Shown here piece by piece: positions 34,906 to 50,252 of a stretch of DNA of 64,000 nucleotides. The translations under genes and the position numbers were made by a program. The notes under the pieces are model-generated. The model had not been told where the DNA came from and did not search any database. It saw only the letters and a list, made by a program, of their open reading frames with translations. How positions within the stretch are numbered: the first letter of the stretch is position 1; the number at the start of each line of letters is the position of its first letter. This DNA comes from Verrucomicrobiaceae bacterium (GTDB lineage Bacteria > Verrucomicrobiota > Verrucomicrobiia > Verrucomicrobiales > Verrucomicrobiaceae), in the NCBI GenBank assembly GCA_019694165.1, contig JAIBCL010000013.1, positions 62,001-126,000 on the forward strand, written 5' to 3'.

Positions 34906-37359
34906 CTACATTCTGATCAGGAACTCGTTCGACGAGAGCAAGGCGTGGCTCAGCTCGATCCATGCCTTCTCCGCCGGCAATTCGGCGAGCAGTTTCGCCG
35001 CGTCATCGCGTTCAGCGCCCGTGATCGGTCGGTTCAGCACGCGCAGCCACAGTGCATCGAGACGCGATGACGTGCCGGACGTGCTCTGCGTGATCAAAGT
35101 CGCGAGTTCAGTCGCCCGCGTCCGAATCTGATCGCTGTTGAGCAAGAAGAGCGCCTGCGTCGGCACCGCCGTCTCAGGGCGCCTGCCTGCGATCAGTGCA
35201 GGCTGGGTGAAATCGAACACATCGCGGAGTTTTGCGGAGCCGGGCTGACCAGCGCTGCGAATCACCGGAAGGTAGATCGTGCGTTCGAAGTCCTGGATAG
35301 GACGCAGCTTCTTGAAGCTGAACGCTGGTGGGTTCACCGCTTTCGGGCTGAGGCTGGTCACGTTCTCGGGGTACTCAAGCGGCAGCGCGGGGCCGCGTCC
35401 GCAGGTCGTGAGACGGCCGGTGATCGCGAGCATCGAATCGCGGATGGCCTCGGCGTCGAGACGCTGGCGATTCGTGCGGGTGAGCAAACGATTGTCAGGA
35501 TCGGCACCGGTCGCATGAAGCGTGGAGCATTGCCGATACGTGCGGCTCAGCACCAGCTCGCGAATGAGCTGCTTCACGGACCAACCGTGGCGCATGAAGT
35601 TGCTGGCGAGGTAGTCGAGCAGCTCGGGATGCGTGGGCGGATCACCGCGCGTGCCGAAGTAATCGACGCTGCGCACGATGCCTTCGCCGAATAGCTTCTG
35701 CCAGATGCGGTTCACGGTGACGCGGGCGGTGAGCGGGTTGCGGCGGTTCGCGATCCAGTTCGCGAGCTGCACGCGGCCGCTTTCGTTGGCGGGAATCACT
35801 TCCGGCGCGTCCCACATCGCGACGCGCATGAAGCCGCGGCGCACTTCATCACCGAGCGCATACGGATTACCGCGGATGGTGACGCGCATATCCTGCGGCT
35901 TCTCGACATCATGCACGGCAAAGGCTTTCGCGGCGACGGGGGCGAAGAACTTCGCGTGCTCGATCTGGCCGTTCAGGGCTTTGATCTTCTTGTCCAAGTC
36001 ATCGCGCTGCTTTTCCAGCGATGGCTTTTGGTCGCCTGATGCGGTGGCGAGTTGTTTGTCGAAGCCGGCTTTCGACTTGGCTGCTTCGTCGCGCTCGGCT
36101 TCCCGGAGATGAATGCTGGCGTCGTTCTCGGCGAGCCGTCGGAGACGTGCGGCCTTCTGCCCGGGTGTTTCAGGGAGATCGATTTTGTTCACGCTGCTCC
36201 ACACACCGTTGTCGGTCTTGTAGGTGCTGCTGGTGCTGCGGAACATGCCGGCCATCGCGTAGTAGTCCTGCATCGCGATGGGGTCGAACTTGTGATCGTG
36301 GCAGCGCACGCAGCCTAGCGTTTGACCGAGGAAGGCGGTGCCGATCTTGCCGAGCTGGTTGTCGATGAGATCGTACTCCATCTTGAGCTTGTCCACGGCG
36401 ACGATCTCCACATCGCCGAGCACGAGGAAGCCGGTGGCCGTGATCATCTCGGCCTGACGCGCGGGATTGCTTTCGTGCCTCGCGAGCAAGTCTCCGGCGA
36501 TCTGCTCGCGGATGAATTGATCGAAAGGCTTGTCGTTGTTGAAGGCGTTGATGACGTAGTCGCGGTAGCGCCACGCATGCTCGGCGAAGACGTTGTTCGA
36601 GGTGCCGATCTGGTCGGCGTAGCCCGTGAGGTCGAGCCAGTGACGTGCCCAGCGCTCGCCGAAGGCGGAGCTGTTCAGCAGAGTGTCCACGACTCGGGCA
36701 TATCGGTAGGACGAGTCCGACGTGTCTGCCCCTCCCGCCACAAACTGCCCGATCATCTCCGGCGTCGGTGGCAGTCCGGTGAGATCGAGAGACACACGGC
36801 GCAACCAGGTGAAACGATCGGCATCTCCTGCGGGACGAAGGCCGGCAGCTTCCTGCTTGGCGAGGATGAAGCGATCCACATTCGTGAGCGGCCACGAAGC
36901 ATCTTTGACCTCCGGCGGACGCTGGTCGCACACGGGCTGGTAGGACCAAAACTTCTTCCCAGCCTCGATGTCGATGACCGGCTTCTTTTTGCCCGCGCTC
37001 GCACTCACACGCGGGTCGGGCGCGCCCATCGCGATCCATGTTTCAAGCATCGCGATTTCCAGATCAGGCAGCCGATGCTTCGGCGGCATCTGCTTCGCGG
37101 GATCGCCGATGCGGAGAAGCTGGCTGAAGCGGCTCCTGCCGATGCTCCCGGGCACGATGGAGCCGCCGTCCATCCAGCCTTCCCTGGAATCCAGCGCGAG
37201 GCCGCCATCGATGCGGCCCTCGTGCGAGTGGCACTCGTAGCAGCGGTTCTTCAGAATGGGCAGCACCTGCGCCTCGAAGAAGGCGGCTCCTTCATCCGCC
37301 GGTGCGGCGGATGCGAGCAGCACAATGGAAAAACCGGCAACAACACGGATCACAAACAA
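34906..37359 (-). CDS. PSCyt1-DUF1549-DUF1553 planctomycete-cytochrome protein
   Basis: TTG 37359 is preferred as start: GGGAG lies 6 nt upstream and a signal peptide (RVVAGFSIVLLASAAPA) follows; the protein is then 817 residues. PSCyt1 haem motif RCYECHS, then MPPKHRLPDLEIAMLETW. DUF1549: VSLDLTGLPPTPEMIGQFV, FGERWARHWLDLTGYAD, second haem motif GCVRCHDHKFDP. A charged coiled stretch (DEAAKSKAGFDKQLATASGD) separates it from DUF1553, which has NPLTARVTVNRIWQKLFGEG and YFGTRGDPPTHPELLDYLA. It sits in the sigma-factor operon between DUF1501 and the GlpD-like gene. Confidence 0.86.
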   Translation of the reverse strand: MFVIRVVAGFSIVLLASAAPADEGAAFFEAQVLPILKNRCYECHSHEGRIDGGLALDSREGWMDGGSIVPGSIGRSRFSQLLRIGDPAKQMPPKHRLPDLEIAMLETWIAMGAPDPRVSASAGKKKPVIDIEAGKKFWSYQPVCDQRPPEVKDASWPLTNVDRFILAKQEAAGLRPAGDADRFTWLRRVSLDLTGLPPTPEMIGQFVAGGADTSDSSYRYARVVDTLLNSSAFGERWARHWLDLTGYADQIGTSNNVFAEHAWRYRDYVINAFNNDKPFDQFIREQIAGDLLARHESNPARQAEMITATGFLVLGDVEIVAVDKLKMEYDLIDNQLGKIGTAFLGQTLGCVRCHDHKFDPIAMQDYYAMAGMFRSTSSTYKTDNGVWSSVNKIDLPETPGQKAARLRRLAENDASIHLREAERDEAAKSKAGFDKQLATASGDQKPSLEKQRDDLDKKIKALNGQIEHAKFFAPVAAKAFAVHDVEKPQDMRVTIRGNPYALGDEVRRGFMRVAMWDAPEVIPANESGRVQLANWIANRRNPLTARVTVNRIWQKLFGEGIVRSVDYFGTRGDPPTHPELLDYLASNFMRHGWSVKQLIRELVLSRTYRQCSTLHATGADPDNRLLTRTNRQRLDAEAIRDSMLAITGRLTTCGRGPALPLEYPENVTSLSPKAVNPPAFSFKKLRPIQDFERTIYLPVIRSAGQPGSAKLRDVFDFTQPALIAGRRPETAVPTQALFLLNSDQIRTRATELATLITQSTSGTSSRLDALWLRVLNRPITGAERDDAAKLLAELPAEKAWIELSHALLSSNEFLIRM

Positions 37360-37408
37360 GAGACGCTCCCGGAACGACGGAGCTTGCGAGCGACGTGGCC
37401 CGACGGCA

Positions 37409-38755
37409 TCAAGCCAGAATCTTCTTCGCCACCACACCCTTCACGTCGGTGAGACGGAAATCGCGGCCGGCGTAGCGATATGTCAGCCGCTCGTGATCCA
37501 GGCCAAGGAGGTGAAGAATCGTCGCGTGCAGGTCGTGAATGTGCATCCTGTCCTCCACGGCTTCATAGCCAAGCTCGTCGGTGCTGCCATGGCGGAGGCC
37601 GCCTCTCACTCCGCCGCCGGCCATCCACGCGGTGAAGCCCTTGTTGTTGTGGTCGCGGCCGTCAGCGCCCTGACCGTGCGGCGTGCGGCCAAATTCGCCG
37701 GACCACACGACGAGCGTGTCCTTGAGCATGCCGCGCGATTGCAGATCGGCGAGCAGCGCGGCGATGGGTTGATCGACCGCCTCACACGCCACCGGCAGGT
37801 CCTTGGAAATCTTGAAGTGATGATCCCAGTCGCTGTGCGTGACTTCGACAAAGCGCACGCCGGCCTCGGCCATGCGCCGCGCGAGCAGGCACTTGCGACC
37901 AAAATCGTCGGTCGCCCGGCCTTCGCCAATGCCATAGGCGTCGAACGTCTGCTTCGATTCCTTCGAGATATCCATCACCTTCGGCATCTCGCTCTGCATC
38001 TTGAAGGCGAGTTCGAAGGACTCGATCGCACCTTCGACCTCGGGGTTGAAGCGGTCTCGCGCCAGCTTTTCGCGATCGAGCGCCTGCACGAGATCGATCT
38101 CCTTCCGCTGCGCTTCGTCGCCGACCGGTGGCGCGATGTTTCGCACCCGCGCATTGACGATGGGCCGGGCATCGACACCGACACGGGTGCCTTGGTAAAT
38201 CGCGGGCAGAAACGCGCTGCCGTAGTTCTGCGCGCCACCGAAGAGCGTCGGCGGCGTGATGGTGACGAAGCCCGGCAGGTTTTCGTTCGTGGTGCCGAGT
38301 CCATAAAGCGTCCAAGCACCCAGCGACGGCCGCACGAACTGCGAATTGCCCGTGTGCAGCTTCAGGAATGCCTGCGGATGGGCGGGCAGATCGGTGTGCA
38401 TCGAGTTGATGAGGCACAGCTCGTCCGCGTGCTTCGAGAGATGCGGGAAAAGCTCGCTGACCGGCAGCCCGCTCTTCCCCTGCGGCGAGAACTTCCACTG
38501 CGAGCCGTGCAGCTTCGTGCCCGGTGCGCGACCGTCCTTGCCGTCCGCCTCGGTCAGCTTCGGCTTGTGGTCGAACGTGTCCACATGTGACGGCGCGCCC
38601 CTCATGCAGAGAAAAATCACGCGCTTCGCCCTCGCGGCGAAGTGCGGCTGCTTCACGGCAAGCGGGCTGCCGGATTCAGAATGCGCAAGCGCGGCGAAGG
38701 CGACATAGCCGAATCCACCGCCGGTGTGTTTGAGCAAATCACGTCGTGTGTTCAT
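37409..38755 (-). CDS. DUF1501 secreted protein
   Basis: This protein is 448 residues with a Tat-like N-terminus (TRRDLLKHTGGGFGYVAFAA). Family marks are KRVIFLCMRGAPSHVDTFD, SLGAWTLYGLGTTNENLPGF, VEVTHSDWDHHFKISKDLP, LVVWSGEFGRTPHGQG, GFTAWMAGGGVRGGL, HIHDLHATILHLLGLDHERL and YAGRDFRLTDVKGVV. It starts 3 bp after the EF-hand cytochrome gene stop and pairs with it in the operon. Confidence 0.88.
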   Translation of the reverse strand: MNTRRDLLKHTGGGFGYVAFAALAHSESGSPLAVKQPHFAARAKRVIFLCMRGAPSHVDTFDHKPKLTEADGKDGRAPGTKLHGSQWKFSPQGKSGLPVSELFPHLSKHADELCLINSMHTDLPAHPQAFLKLHTGNSQFVRPSLGAWTLYGLGTTNENLPGFVTITPPTLFGGAQNYGSAFLPAIYQGTRVGVDARPIVNARVRNIAPPVGDEAQRKEIDLVQALDREKLARDRFNPEVEGAIESFELAFKMQSEMPKVMDISKESKQTFDAYGIGEGRATDDFGRKCLLARRMAEAGVRFVEVTHSDWDHHFKISKDLPVACEAVDQPIAALLADLQSRGMLKDTLVVWSGEFGRTPHGQGADGRDHNNKGFTAWMAGGGVRGGLRHGSTDELGYEAVEDRMHIHDLHATILHLLGLDHERLTYRYAGRDFRLTDVKGVVAKKILA

Positions 38756-38758
38756 GCC

Positions 38759-41607
<2,849 letters not shown>

Positions 41608-41611
<4 letters not shown>

Positions 41612-41979
41612 GGCTTTGCTTTCTTTTCAAATCGCAGGCGGCGCTCGTCGCTCAGAATCTTGAACTCCTTCTGCTGCTCCGGCGTCAGCAGCGGGGCGAG
41701 TTCGCGCGCCTGCTTCACGGCGGCATCGACAATGGCGAGCACGGCATCCGCCTTCGCCTTGCCGAGATCCTGGCGCAACTGGTCGTAGGACGGCCTCGCC
41801 TTTGCCACCTGCTCCGGCGTGAGCTTCAGCCGGCCCGTGTCCTCGCTGATGCGATGTTCGATGAAGTGCTCTTCATTGAGCGTGCGCTTCACGATGCCGA
41901 CTGCGACGGCGAATCCGCACACGCCCCCGAAGACGAAGAGCGCGACCAGCGATGCGGCGATGATCAATTTTTTCGTCAT
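41608..41979 (-). CDS. CpxP/Spy-like membrane-anchored protein
   Basis: This protein is 123 residues. A single N-terminal transmembrane helix (IIAASLVALFVFGGVCGFAV) is followed by an all-helical region with LTPEQVAKARPSYDQLRQDL and LLTPEQQKEFKILSDERR, the paired LTPEQ motifs of the Spy/CpxP and periplasmic heavy-metal-sensor group. By analogy it could sense envelope conditions for the sigma factor encoded two genes upstream. Overlaps with both neighbouring genes (ATGA at each end) indicate tight coupling. Confidence 0.65.
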
Positions 41980-42266
41980 GGCATCAAGGGCGCGCCGACA
42001 AACTGTTGCGCGAGATCGCTGGCGTCGGCCTCCAGCTCGGCGGAAATCCAGTAGAGACAGCCCGCCGCCGCGAGCGCAGCCAGCGGCAGCGACGCGAGCG
42101 AGAAGCGCGCCCAGAGCGCCGCATCACCCTCGCCACCTGCCGGCGCGGCCTTCACCCTTGCGAGCACACGCGTGGCAAAGCCAAAGGGCGGCGCGTCAGG
42201 CGGTGATGCGCCCGCACTTCGCGCACGGGCGGCGAGTTTTTCGAGGCGTCGGTCGGTCGTGTTCAT
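41976..42266 (-). CDS. small single-pass membrane protein, possible anti-sigma factor
   Basis: From ATG 42266 the protein is 96 residues and begins 1 bp after the sigma factor stop. It has a charged N-terminus (TTDRRLEKLAARARSAG), a PPFGFATRVLARVKA segment and one transmembrane helix (SLASLPLAALAAAGCLYW). It has no zinc-binding anti-sigma HxxxCxxC motif. Position, topology and small size fit an anti-sigma or sigma-associated membrane protein common in PVC operons; the function is inferred from context only. Confidence 0.55.
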   Translation of the reverse strand: MNTTDRRLEKLAARARSAGASPPDAPPFGFATRVLARVKAAPAGGEGDAALWARFSLASLPLAALAAAGCLYWISAELEADASDLAQQFVGAPLMP

Positions 42267-42267
42267 G

Positions 42268-42855
42268 TCAGGCTTTTGTGCGTTCGAGTTTCTCAAATGC
42301 GGTCCGCAGTTTTCCACGCGCGCGGAAGGCCCGCACCTTCACCAGCGCGCGGCTCCAGCCGGTGAGCGCGGCGATTTCGTCCGTGGTCTTGTCTTCCAGA
42401 TGCAGCAGGCTGAGCACCATGCGGTCGTCCGCACCCAGCGTATCGAGCAGGCGCAGCATGAGTGCGCGCGAGTCGTCGTTCAGCGAATCCGGCGCTGCTT
42501 CGGCAGAGGCGAGCGTGGCCTCCATCGCCTCCCGCTCGCCTTCCGGCAGATCGCTCCAGCGCAGCTCCGGCCGCACGCGGCGCGCACGATGGTGGTCGCG
42601 GCAGAGATTGATGGCGATGCGCGCGAGCCACGGCTCCAACGGCTTGCCCGGGTCCCACTGCGCGGCCTTTGCAAAGCAGCGCGTGAACGTCTGCTGTGCC
42701 AGATCCTCGTCCGCGCCCCGGTCCGCCACATGCCGGCGGATCAGCGAGATCACGAAGGGATAACATGCCTCCATCAGCGCCCGCGCGGCGCTCTCGTCGC
42801 CATGCTGGAGCCACGCCGCCATCCAGGCGCGGGATTCGCTGTGAGTCGGGATCAT
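42268..42855 (-). CDS. ECF-type RNA polymerase sigma factor
   Basis: This protein is 195 residues. Sigma region 2 is seen in MEACYPFVISLIRRHVADRG and ADEDLAQQTFTRCFAKAAQW with the following WLARIAINLCRDHHRARR. Region 4 is seen in LLDTLGADDRMVLSLLHLED and KTTDEIAALTGWSRALVKVR. It is the first gene of a compact operon of eight minus-strand genes, so it probably controls export or degradation functions encoded by the downstream cytochrome-type and DUF1501 genes, and perhaps its own operon. The 5' ends of this operon and the divergent imuA operon are separated by 176 bp. Confidence 0.88.
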   Translation of the reverse strand: MIPTHSESRAWMAAWLQHGDESAARALMEACYPFVISLIRRHVADRGADEDLAQQTFTRCFAKAAQWDPGKPLEPWLARIAINLCRDHHRARRVRPELRWSDLPEGEREAMEATLASAEAAPDSLNDDSRALMLRLLDTLGADDRMVLSLLHLEDKTTDEIAALTGWSRALVKVRAFRARGKLRTAFEKLERTKA

Positions 42856-42976
42856 GGAAGCAGGGATTCACGATGACACATCCTTTCGCGGCTTCTACGC
42901 GCGGGATGCACGCCGGTTACAGCGGGCGGTTTGCCCGCAATGGTGTGCGCTCCATCAGCAAAATGACAGGCCGTGC

Positions 42977-43004
42977 TTGCCACAGTGCCGGGGTTCCTTA
43001 TAGT
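42977..43004 (+). promoter_or_regulatory. sigma-70-type promoter of the imuA operon
   Basis: TTGCCA at 42977-42982 and TATAGT at 42999-43004 with a 16-bp spacer. The last base of the -10 element is the first base of the LexA palindrome, so repressor binding would block the promoter. Confidence 0.6.
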
Positions 43005-43017
43005 GTTCATGTGAACA
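43004..43017. promoter_or_regulatory. LexA operator (TGTTC-N4-GAACA)
   Basis: TGTTCATGTGAACA is a perfect palindrome 15 bp upstream of the imuA ATG and overlapping the -10 element. It matches the LexA-binding motif I recall as described for Verrucomicrobia, and the genes behind it are the classical SOS mutasome. Confidence 0.85.
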
Positions 43018-43031
43018 TATTCCACCCTGCC

Positions 43032-43688
43032 ATGAACATCGTCGCCTTCCGCGACTTTCTGCGCGCCCGTTTCCCGGAGGCGCATGCGCCGCAGCCGGCG
43101 GCCGAGGCGCAGCCGGTGGCTGGAGGAGCCTCTTGCATCGAGGCTCTCGATCTGCGCAAGGGCGCGGTCACGGAAGTCGTCGTGCCCGCGCCGGGATCGG
43201 GAGCGGGGCTGTTGATCGCAGGACTGCTGCAACGGGAAGGCGCGTGCCGTGAACCAACAGCCCTGGTGGACGGCGCGGATGCCTTTGACCCCTGGAGCCT
43301 CACGCAGGACGTCCTGGAAAGAGTGCTCTGGGTGCGCTGTTGTGATCCCGCGAAGGCGATCCGCGCCACCGATCTGCTGCTGCGCGACGGGAACATCCCG
43401 CTCGTCGTGCTCGATCTGCAGGCCCATCCGGTGCGCACGGTGCAGGGCCTGCCCTCCAGCACATGGCACCGCCTGCGGATGCTGGCGGAGAAGAGCGGCG
43501 CCTGCCTGTGCACCTTCACGCCGGCGCGCGCGGTGCCGTGCGCGCAGACACGGGCGCTGGTGCGGCAGCGCTGGAGCCTGATGGATCAATATCGGGAGCA
43601 CACGGAGCTGCTGGCCTCGCTGCCGTTGCAGATCGACCGCCAGCGTCCGCGTGCGACCTTGCCCGCGGCGATGAAAGCCACGGCCTGA
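43032..43688 (+). CDS. imuA: ImuA-like (RecA-fold) mutasome protein
   Basis: From ATG 43032 the protein is 218 residues. RecA-like strands are recognisable in VTEVVVPAPGSGAGLLIAGL, where the P-loop lysine is absent as is usual in ImuA, in REPTALVDGADAFDPWSL and in IPLVVLDLQ. It is the first gene of a three-gene SOS cassette with imuB and dnaE2, in which ImuA and ImuB bring the error-prone polymerase to damaged DNA. A LexA box precedes it directly. The longer frame from 42696 crosses the promoter and is not coding there. Confidence 0.8.
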   Translation: MNIVAFRDFLRARFPEAHAPQPAAEAQPVAGGASCIEALDLRKGAVTEVVVPAPGSGAGLLIAGLLQREGACREPTALVDGADAFDPWSLTQDVLERVLWVRCCDPAKAIRATDLLLRDGNIPLVVLDLQAHPVRTVQGLPSSTWHRLRMLAEKSGACLCTFTPARAVPCAQTRALVRQRWSLMDQYREHTELLASLPLQIDRQRPRATLPAAMKATA

Positions 43689-43702
43689 AAAGGAAGAAGA
43701 CA

Positions 43703-45193
43703 ATGCACGCGGCGCTCTGGCTTCCACGCTTTCAACTCCAGGCCGTGCTGCGCATGCGGCAGCCGCCGGAGAAAAAAGCAGCGCTGCTCGCCCTGCTGGA
43801 CGAGACCTCGTCCGGCGCGCGTGACCAGGAGCACATCCTGCACGCCAGCGCCGCGGCCGAGCGCCGCGGCGTGCATGCGGGCATGACGGCATCCCAGGCG
43901 CAGGCACGCTGTCCGGCGCTGATTTTTCTGCACCGCGATGCCGCGCTGGAAGCCGCGGCCCAGCGCGAGCTGCTGCACTGCGCCTCGCAATGGACGCCGG
44001 ACTATGAAGCCACGCTGCCGGGTTGTTGCGTCCTCGATCTGCATCGCAACCGCCACATCACGGGCCATGAGCACGCCCAGGGTCTGGCGATGCACGGGCA
44101 TTTGCGGAAGCAGGCGCTCGATGCCCGCGTCGGCTTCGCCACGAATGCCGACGTGGCCGTGATGGCGGCGCAGGCGGCGCAGCCCGTGCTGGTGCTCCGC
44201 GCCGAGGATGAAGAAGCCGGCTTTCTGCATCAACTGCCGGTGTCGGTGCTGCGCCCTTCCGCGGACATGCGGCAGGTGCTCTCGCTCTGGGGCGTGCGTA
44301 CCTTGGGCGATCTGCTCAAGCTGCCGCGCGCCGGCGTCACAGCGCGCCTCGGTCATGAAGGCCGCGTGCTCCGGGACATGGCCGCGGGCGGACACCGGCG
44401 CTTGCTGAAACTCGTGCGACCGCCGGCCGGGTTTCATGACGAGCAGGACCTGGAACATCCCATCGAGCGCCTGGAGCCGCTGATGTTCGTCCTGCGCCGC
44501 ATGTTGCAGGGCCTGTGCGAGCGCCTCGCGGATGTCTGGCTGGTGGCTGCGGCGCTTCTGCTCACGCTCCGCTTCGAAGACGGCGGCGAGCACCGGCGCG
44601 AGCTGCATGTGGCCGAGCCGTCGCGTGATGTGGAGCTGCTTTTCCGCGTGCTGCAGACGCATCTCGATGGCATCAAGGCCGCCGCTCCGGTCACCCTCGT
44701 CGCGCTGGAAATCAAACCCGCGCGGCCGGCGGGCGACCAGGGCCTGCTCTTCGAGCGGTCATTGCGCGATCCGAACCGCTTCGCCGAGACACTGACGCAG
44801 CTCGAAGCCCTGCTGGGCGCGGGACGCGCGGGCCGGGCCCGCCTGCTGCCCAGCCGCCGCACGGATGCATTTGCCGTGGCAGGCTTCACGGACTCATCCA
44901 CTGCGCACGACGCCCGCGTCCGCCACACGCCCGCAGGCCTGCCGCTGCGCCGGCTGCGCCCCGCGCCCGTGGTGCGGGTCACATTGAGCGACGGCAGGCC
45001 GGATGCCTTCCTGCACGGCGGCCGGCGTCATGCCATCATCGATGCGGAAGGTCCGTGGCTGCTCTCCGGCGACTGGTGGGATGCCGATGCGCGCTGGGAG
45101 CGGGAAGTGTGGACGGTGCAGACCGATGACGGTGTGCTGCATCAGCTCGCGCGGCAAAACGATGCATGGATGCTGGAGGGCACGCTGGGATGA
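43703..45193 (+). CDS. imuB: ImuB, Y-family-polymerase-like mutasome protein
   Basis: From ATG 43703 the protein is 496 residues; AAGGAAG about 8 nt upstream is a good ribosome binding site. The start HAALWLPRFQLQAVLRMRQP and RRGVHAGMTASQAQARCPAL are typical of ImuB, as are VGFATNADVAVMAAQAA and LWGVRTLGDLLKLPRAGVTA (helix-hairpin-helix region). The catalytic acidic residues of true Y-family polymerases are not conserved, as expected for ImuB, which acts as an adaptor to the beta clamp. It ends 3 bp before dnaE2. Confidence 0.88.
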   Translation: MHAALWLPRFQLQAVLRMRQPPEKKAALLALLDETSSGARDQEHILHASAAAERRGVHAGMTASQAQARCPALIFLHRDAALEAAAQRELLHCASQWTPDYEATLPGCCVLDLHRNRHITGHEHAQGLAMHGHLRKQALDARVGFATNADVAVMAAQAAQPVLVLRAEDEEAGFLHQLPVSVLRPSADMRQVLSLWGVRTLGDLLKLPRAGVTARLGHEGRVLRDMAAGGHRRLLKLVRPPAGFHDEQDLEHPIERLEPLMFVLRRMLQGLCERLADVWLVAAALLLTLRFEDGGEHRRELHVAEPSRDVELLFRVLQTHLDGIKAAAPVTLVALEIKPARPAGDQGLLFERSLRDPNRFAETLTQLEALLGAGRAGRARLLPSRRTDAFAVAGFTDSSTAHDARVRHTPAGLPLRRLRPAPVVRVTLSDGRPDAFLHGGRRHAIIDAEGPWLLSGDWWDADARWEREVWTVQTDDGVLHQLARQNDAWMLEGTLG

Positions 45194-45196
45194 GCC

Positions 45197-48304
<3,108 letters not shown>

Positions 48305-48341
48305 AGTCCTCCGCCCACCAAGTCCGATCCGGCGGCACCGC

Positions 48342-49823
48342 TCACTTCTCCACTCTCACCCACAGATGCCCGATGGCCCGCTCGCCTCGCTCGTTCACAT
48401 GCTCCACGCTCACGATGTGGTCGCCGGCCTGCGCAAAGGCGTGGGTGGTCACAGCATAGCCGTCCTTCGCCAGCGGCACCGCATTTCCGTCCGACACGAC
48501 CTTCACCGGCGGCGTGCCGTCGCCAAAGTCCCACGTCTCGCCGCCATGGTCGCGGAAGGTGCGGACCTTGAAGGTGATCGTATCGCCGGGTTTGAGATTC
48601 ATCGTCGGCGCGAAGCTCGGGTGAATCGCCGGCGGGATGTTCTTCTCGTCGTCGCCGATGACCTGCACGATGGCGAAGTCATAACTCGTGTGGCCGGCAT
48701 CGTCGGTCACCTTCACAATTTCGCTGTAGCTGCCGGGCTTCACATAGGTGTGCTCAAACTTCGCGCCGCCGTGCTTCGTGCCATCGCACAGCGTCCACTC
48801 GTGGCCCACGATCTTGCCGGACGCGGCCCACGACTTCGAGGCATCGAGCGTGATCGCCTCACCGGCCCGGATGAAATGATGCGGGCGCGCGACGGCGATG
48901 ACCGCGGGCTTCTGCTCGCGCACATACGCCTCCCACGCAAACGCATACGCCTCCTGCGTGCCCCATTTGCCGGAAGGCTGCCGGCTCTTGATGCCGAAGT
49001 GCAGGTGCGTCCAGCCGCCGCTCGCCCCTTCCTTGCCGAGGATGCCGATGCGCTGACCCATCTTCACACGCGAGCCTTTTTGAATCGCAGGGTCGATCGT
49101 GTGCAGATGGCTGTAGCGGTAATACCAGCCGCGCCCGTCGAGCACATAGACCACGTCGTAGCGCGGACGCACGGGTGTGAGCGAGTAGCCGTCGAGCGTC
49201 TGGTTCGCCACGCTCACGACGAGGCCGTCCGTGGCGGCGACCACTTCGACGAGACCCTCGCAGCCGCCGAAGTCGAGGTCGTTGTGATAATAGATCTTCT
49301 TCCGGTCCGGCTTGTCGCCGCCATCGACGTAAGTCGGCTCGTTGGAAAACTGCGTCGAGGTGGCAAACCAGCGCTGCTTCAGCGGATAGACAAAAGTGCC
49401 CGGCTCCACCCAGGGGGCGCCCGCCGGCCAGAGCCGGAGCCGCGCATCCTTCTCGAGACCCCACGAGTCCTCGCCGCTGTTCACATTGTATCCGCGCGTG
49501 ATCGGGCAGTCGATCTGCACGCCGCCGACCTGCTGCGGCAGATTGTAGTTCGCGCTGGTGAGCCAGGCTTCGACGCCATTCACCTCGACCTTCACCCGCG
49601 CCTCGCGCACGGCCTTCGCCATCGAGTCCGTCTTCTCCACGAGATCGAGCAGCTTCACCTGCACCGTGGCACCATCCGCAAAAACCACGCCGGCAGATTC
49701 CCCAACGCTCAAATCCACCGCACGCAGGGACGGCTCGATGGACGGCATGGGTATCTCCGCGCGGACGTGTTCAACCTGGAGACAACAAAGGACGGCAAGT
49801 GAGACGACGAGAGCGGTTCGCAT
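48342..49823 (-). CDS. secreted M23 (LytM) peptidase with PKD domains
   Basis: This 493-residue protein has a signal peptide (RTALVVSLAVLCCLQVEHVRA), an N-terminal beta-rich region, then an M23 zinc peptidase core with YYHNDLDFGG (HxxxD), YYRYSHLHTI and THLHFGIKSRQ (HxH). Two PKD-like domains follow (DASKSWAASGKIVGHEWTLC and ETWDFGDGTPPVKVV). It is likely a peptidoglycan or protein endopeptidase in the periplasm or outside the cell. It converges with dnaE2 with a 37-bp gap. Confidence 0.82.
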   Translation of the reverse strand: MRTALVVSLAVLCCLQVEHVRAEIPMPSIEPSLRAVDLSVGESAGVVFADGATVQVKLLDLVEKTDSMAKAVREARVKVEVNGVEAWLTSANYNLPQQVGGVQIDCPITRGYNVNSGEDSWGLEKDARLRLWPAGAPWVEPGTFVYPLKQRWFATSTQFSNEPTYVDGGDKPDRKKIYYHNDLDFGGCEGLVEVVAATDGLVVSVANQTLDGYSLTPVRPRYDVVYVLDGRGWYYRYSHLHTIDPAIQKGSRVKMGQRIGILGKEGASGGWTHLHFGIKSRQPSGKWGTQEAYAFAWEAYVREQKPAVIAVARPHHFIRAGEAITLDASKSWAASGKIVGHEWTLCDGTKHGGAKFEHTYVKPGSYSEIVKVTDDAGHTSYDFAIVQVIGDDEKNIPPAIHPSFAPTMNLKPGDTITFKVRTFRDHGGETWDFGDGTPPVKVVSDGNAVPLAKDGYAVTTHAFAQAGDHIVSVEHVNERGERAIGHLWVRVEK

Positions 49824-49926
49824 GGCAGTGCATCACCAAACGCTCCGCTGTGAGAGCATCGTTCGGGCGCTTTTCGGCAAACCTCACCGCACCATCCACT
49901 CTCCACCCGTCATCAGCCGTCCGCCC

Positions 49927-50220
49927 TCACCCCAGCGCGCGCAAATAATCGAAGGCGTAGATACCTGTGTCGTGCCCGTCGCTGAAAGAAAACTGCACGG
50001 CATAGGCTCCGATGATCCGCCAACCGGTGACCGTGACGCCGGGGAACTCTTTCTGATCCGTGCCACCGTAAACGCGGCCCACAAGGTCGCGCTCGCCGAC
50101 GTTTTCCGCGCTCGGCGATGCGGCGCGGAGGCGCTCCATCGGGATGTACTGCTCGGCGCCGTCCGGCCACTGAATGGCGATCTCACTGCCGATGGCTTCG
50201 ATGCGCGCGGGGGCTTTCAT
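49927..50220 (-). CDS. DUF971 protein (gamma-butyrobetaine hydroxylase-like N-terminal domain)
   Basis: This protein is 97 residues. RIEAIGSEIAIQWPDGAEQY, IPMERLRAASPSAE and GWRIIGAYAVQFSFSDGHDT followed by GIYAFDYLRALG cover the whole domain. The domain is linked to Fe-S carrier or iron-binding roles in other bacteria, but no partner is evident here. It lies 32 bp downstream of cstA on the same strand. Confidence 0.85.
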   Translation of the reverse strand: MKAPARIEAIGSEIAIQWPDGAEQYIPMERLRAASPSAENVGERDLVGRVYGGTDQKEFPGVTVTGWRIIGAYAVQFSFSDGHDTGIYAFDYLRALG

Positions 50221-50252
50221 GGCGGCTTTTCGTGCTGCCGGGACTCACGCAA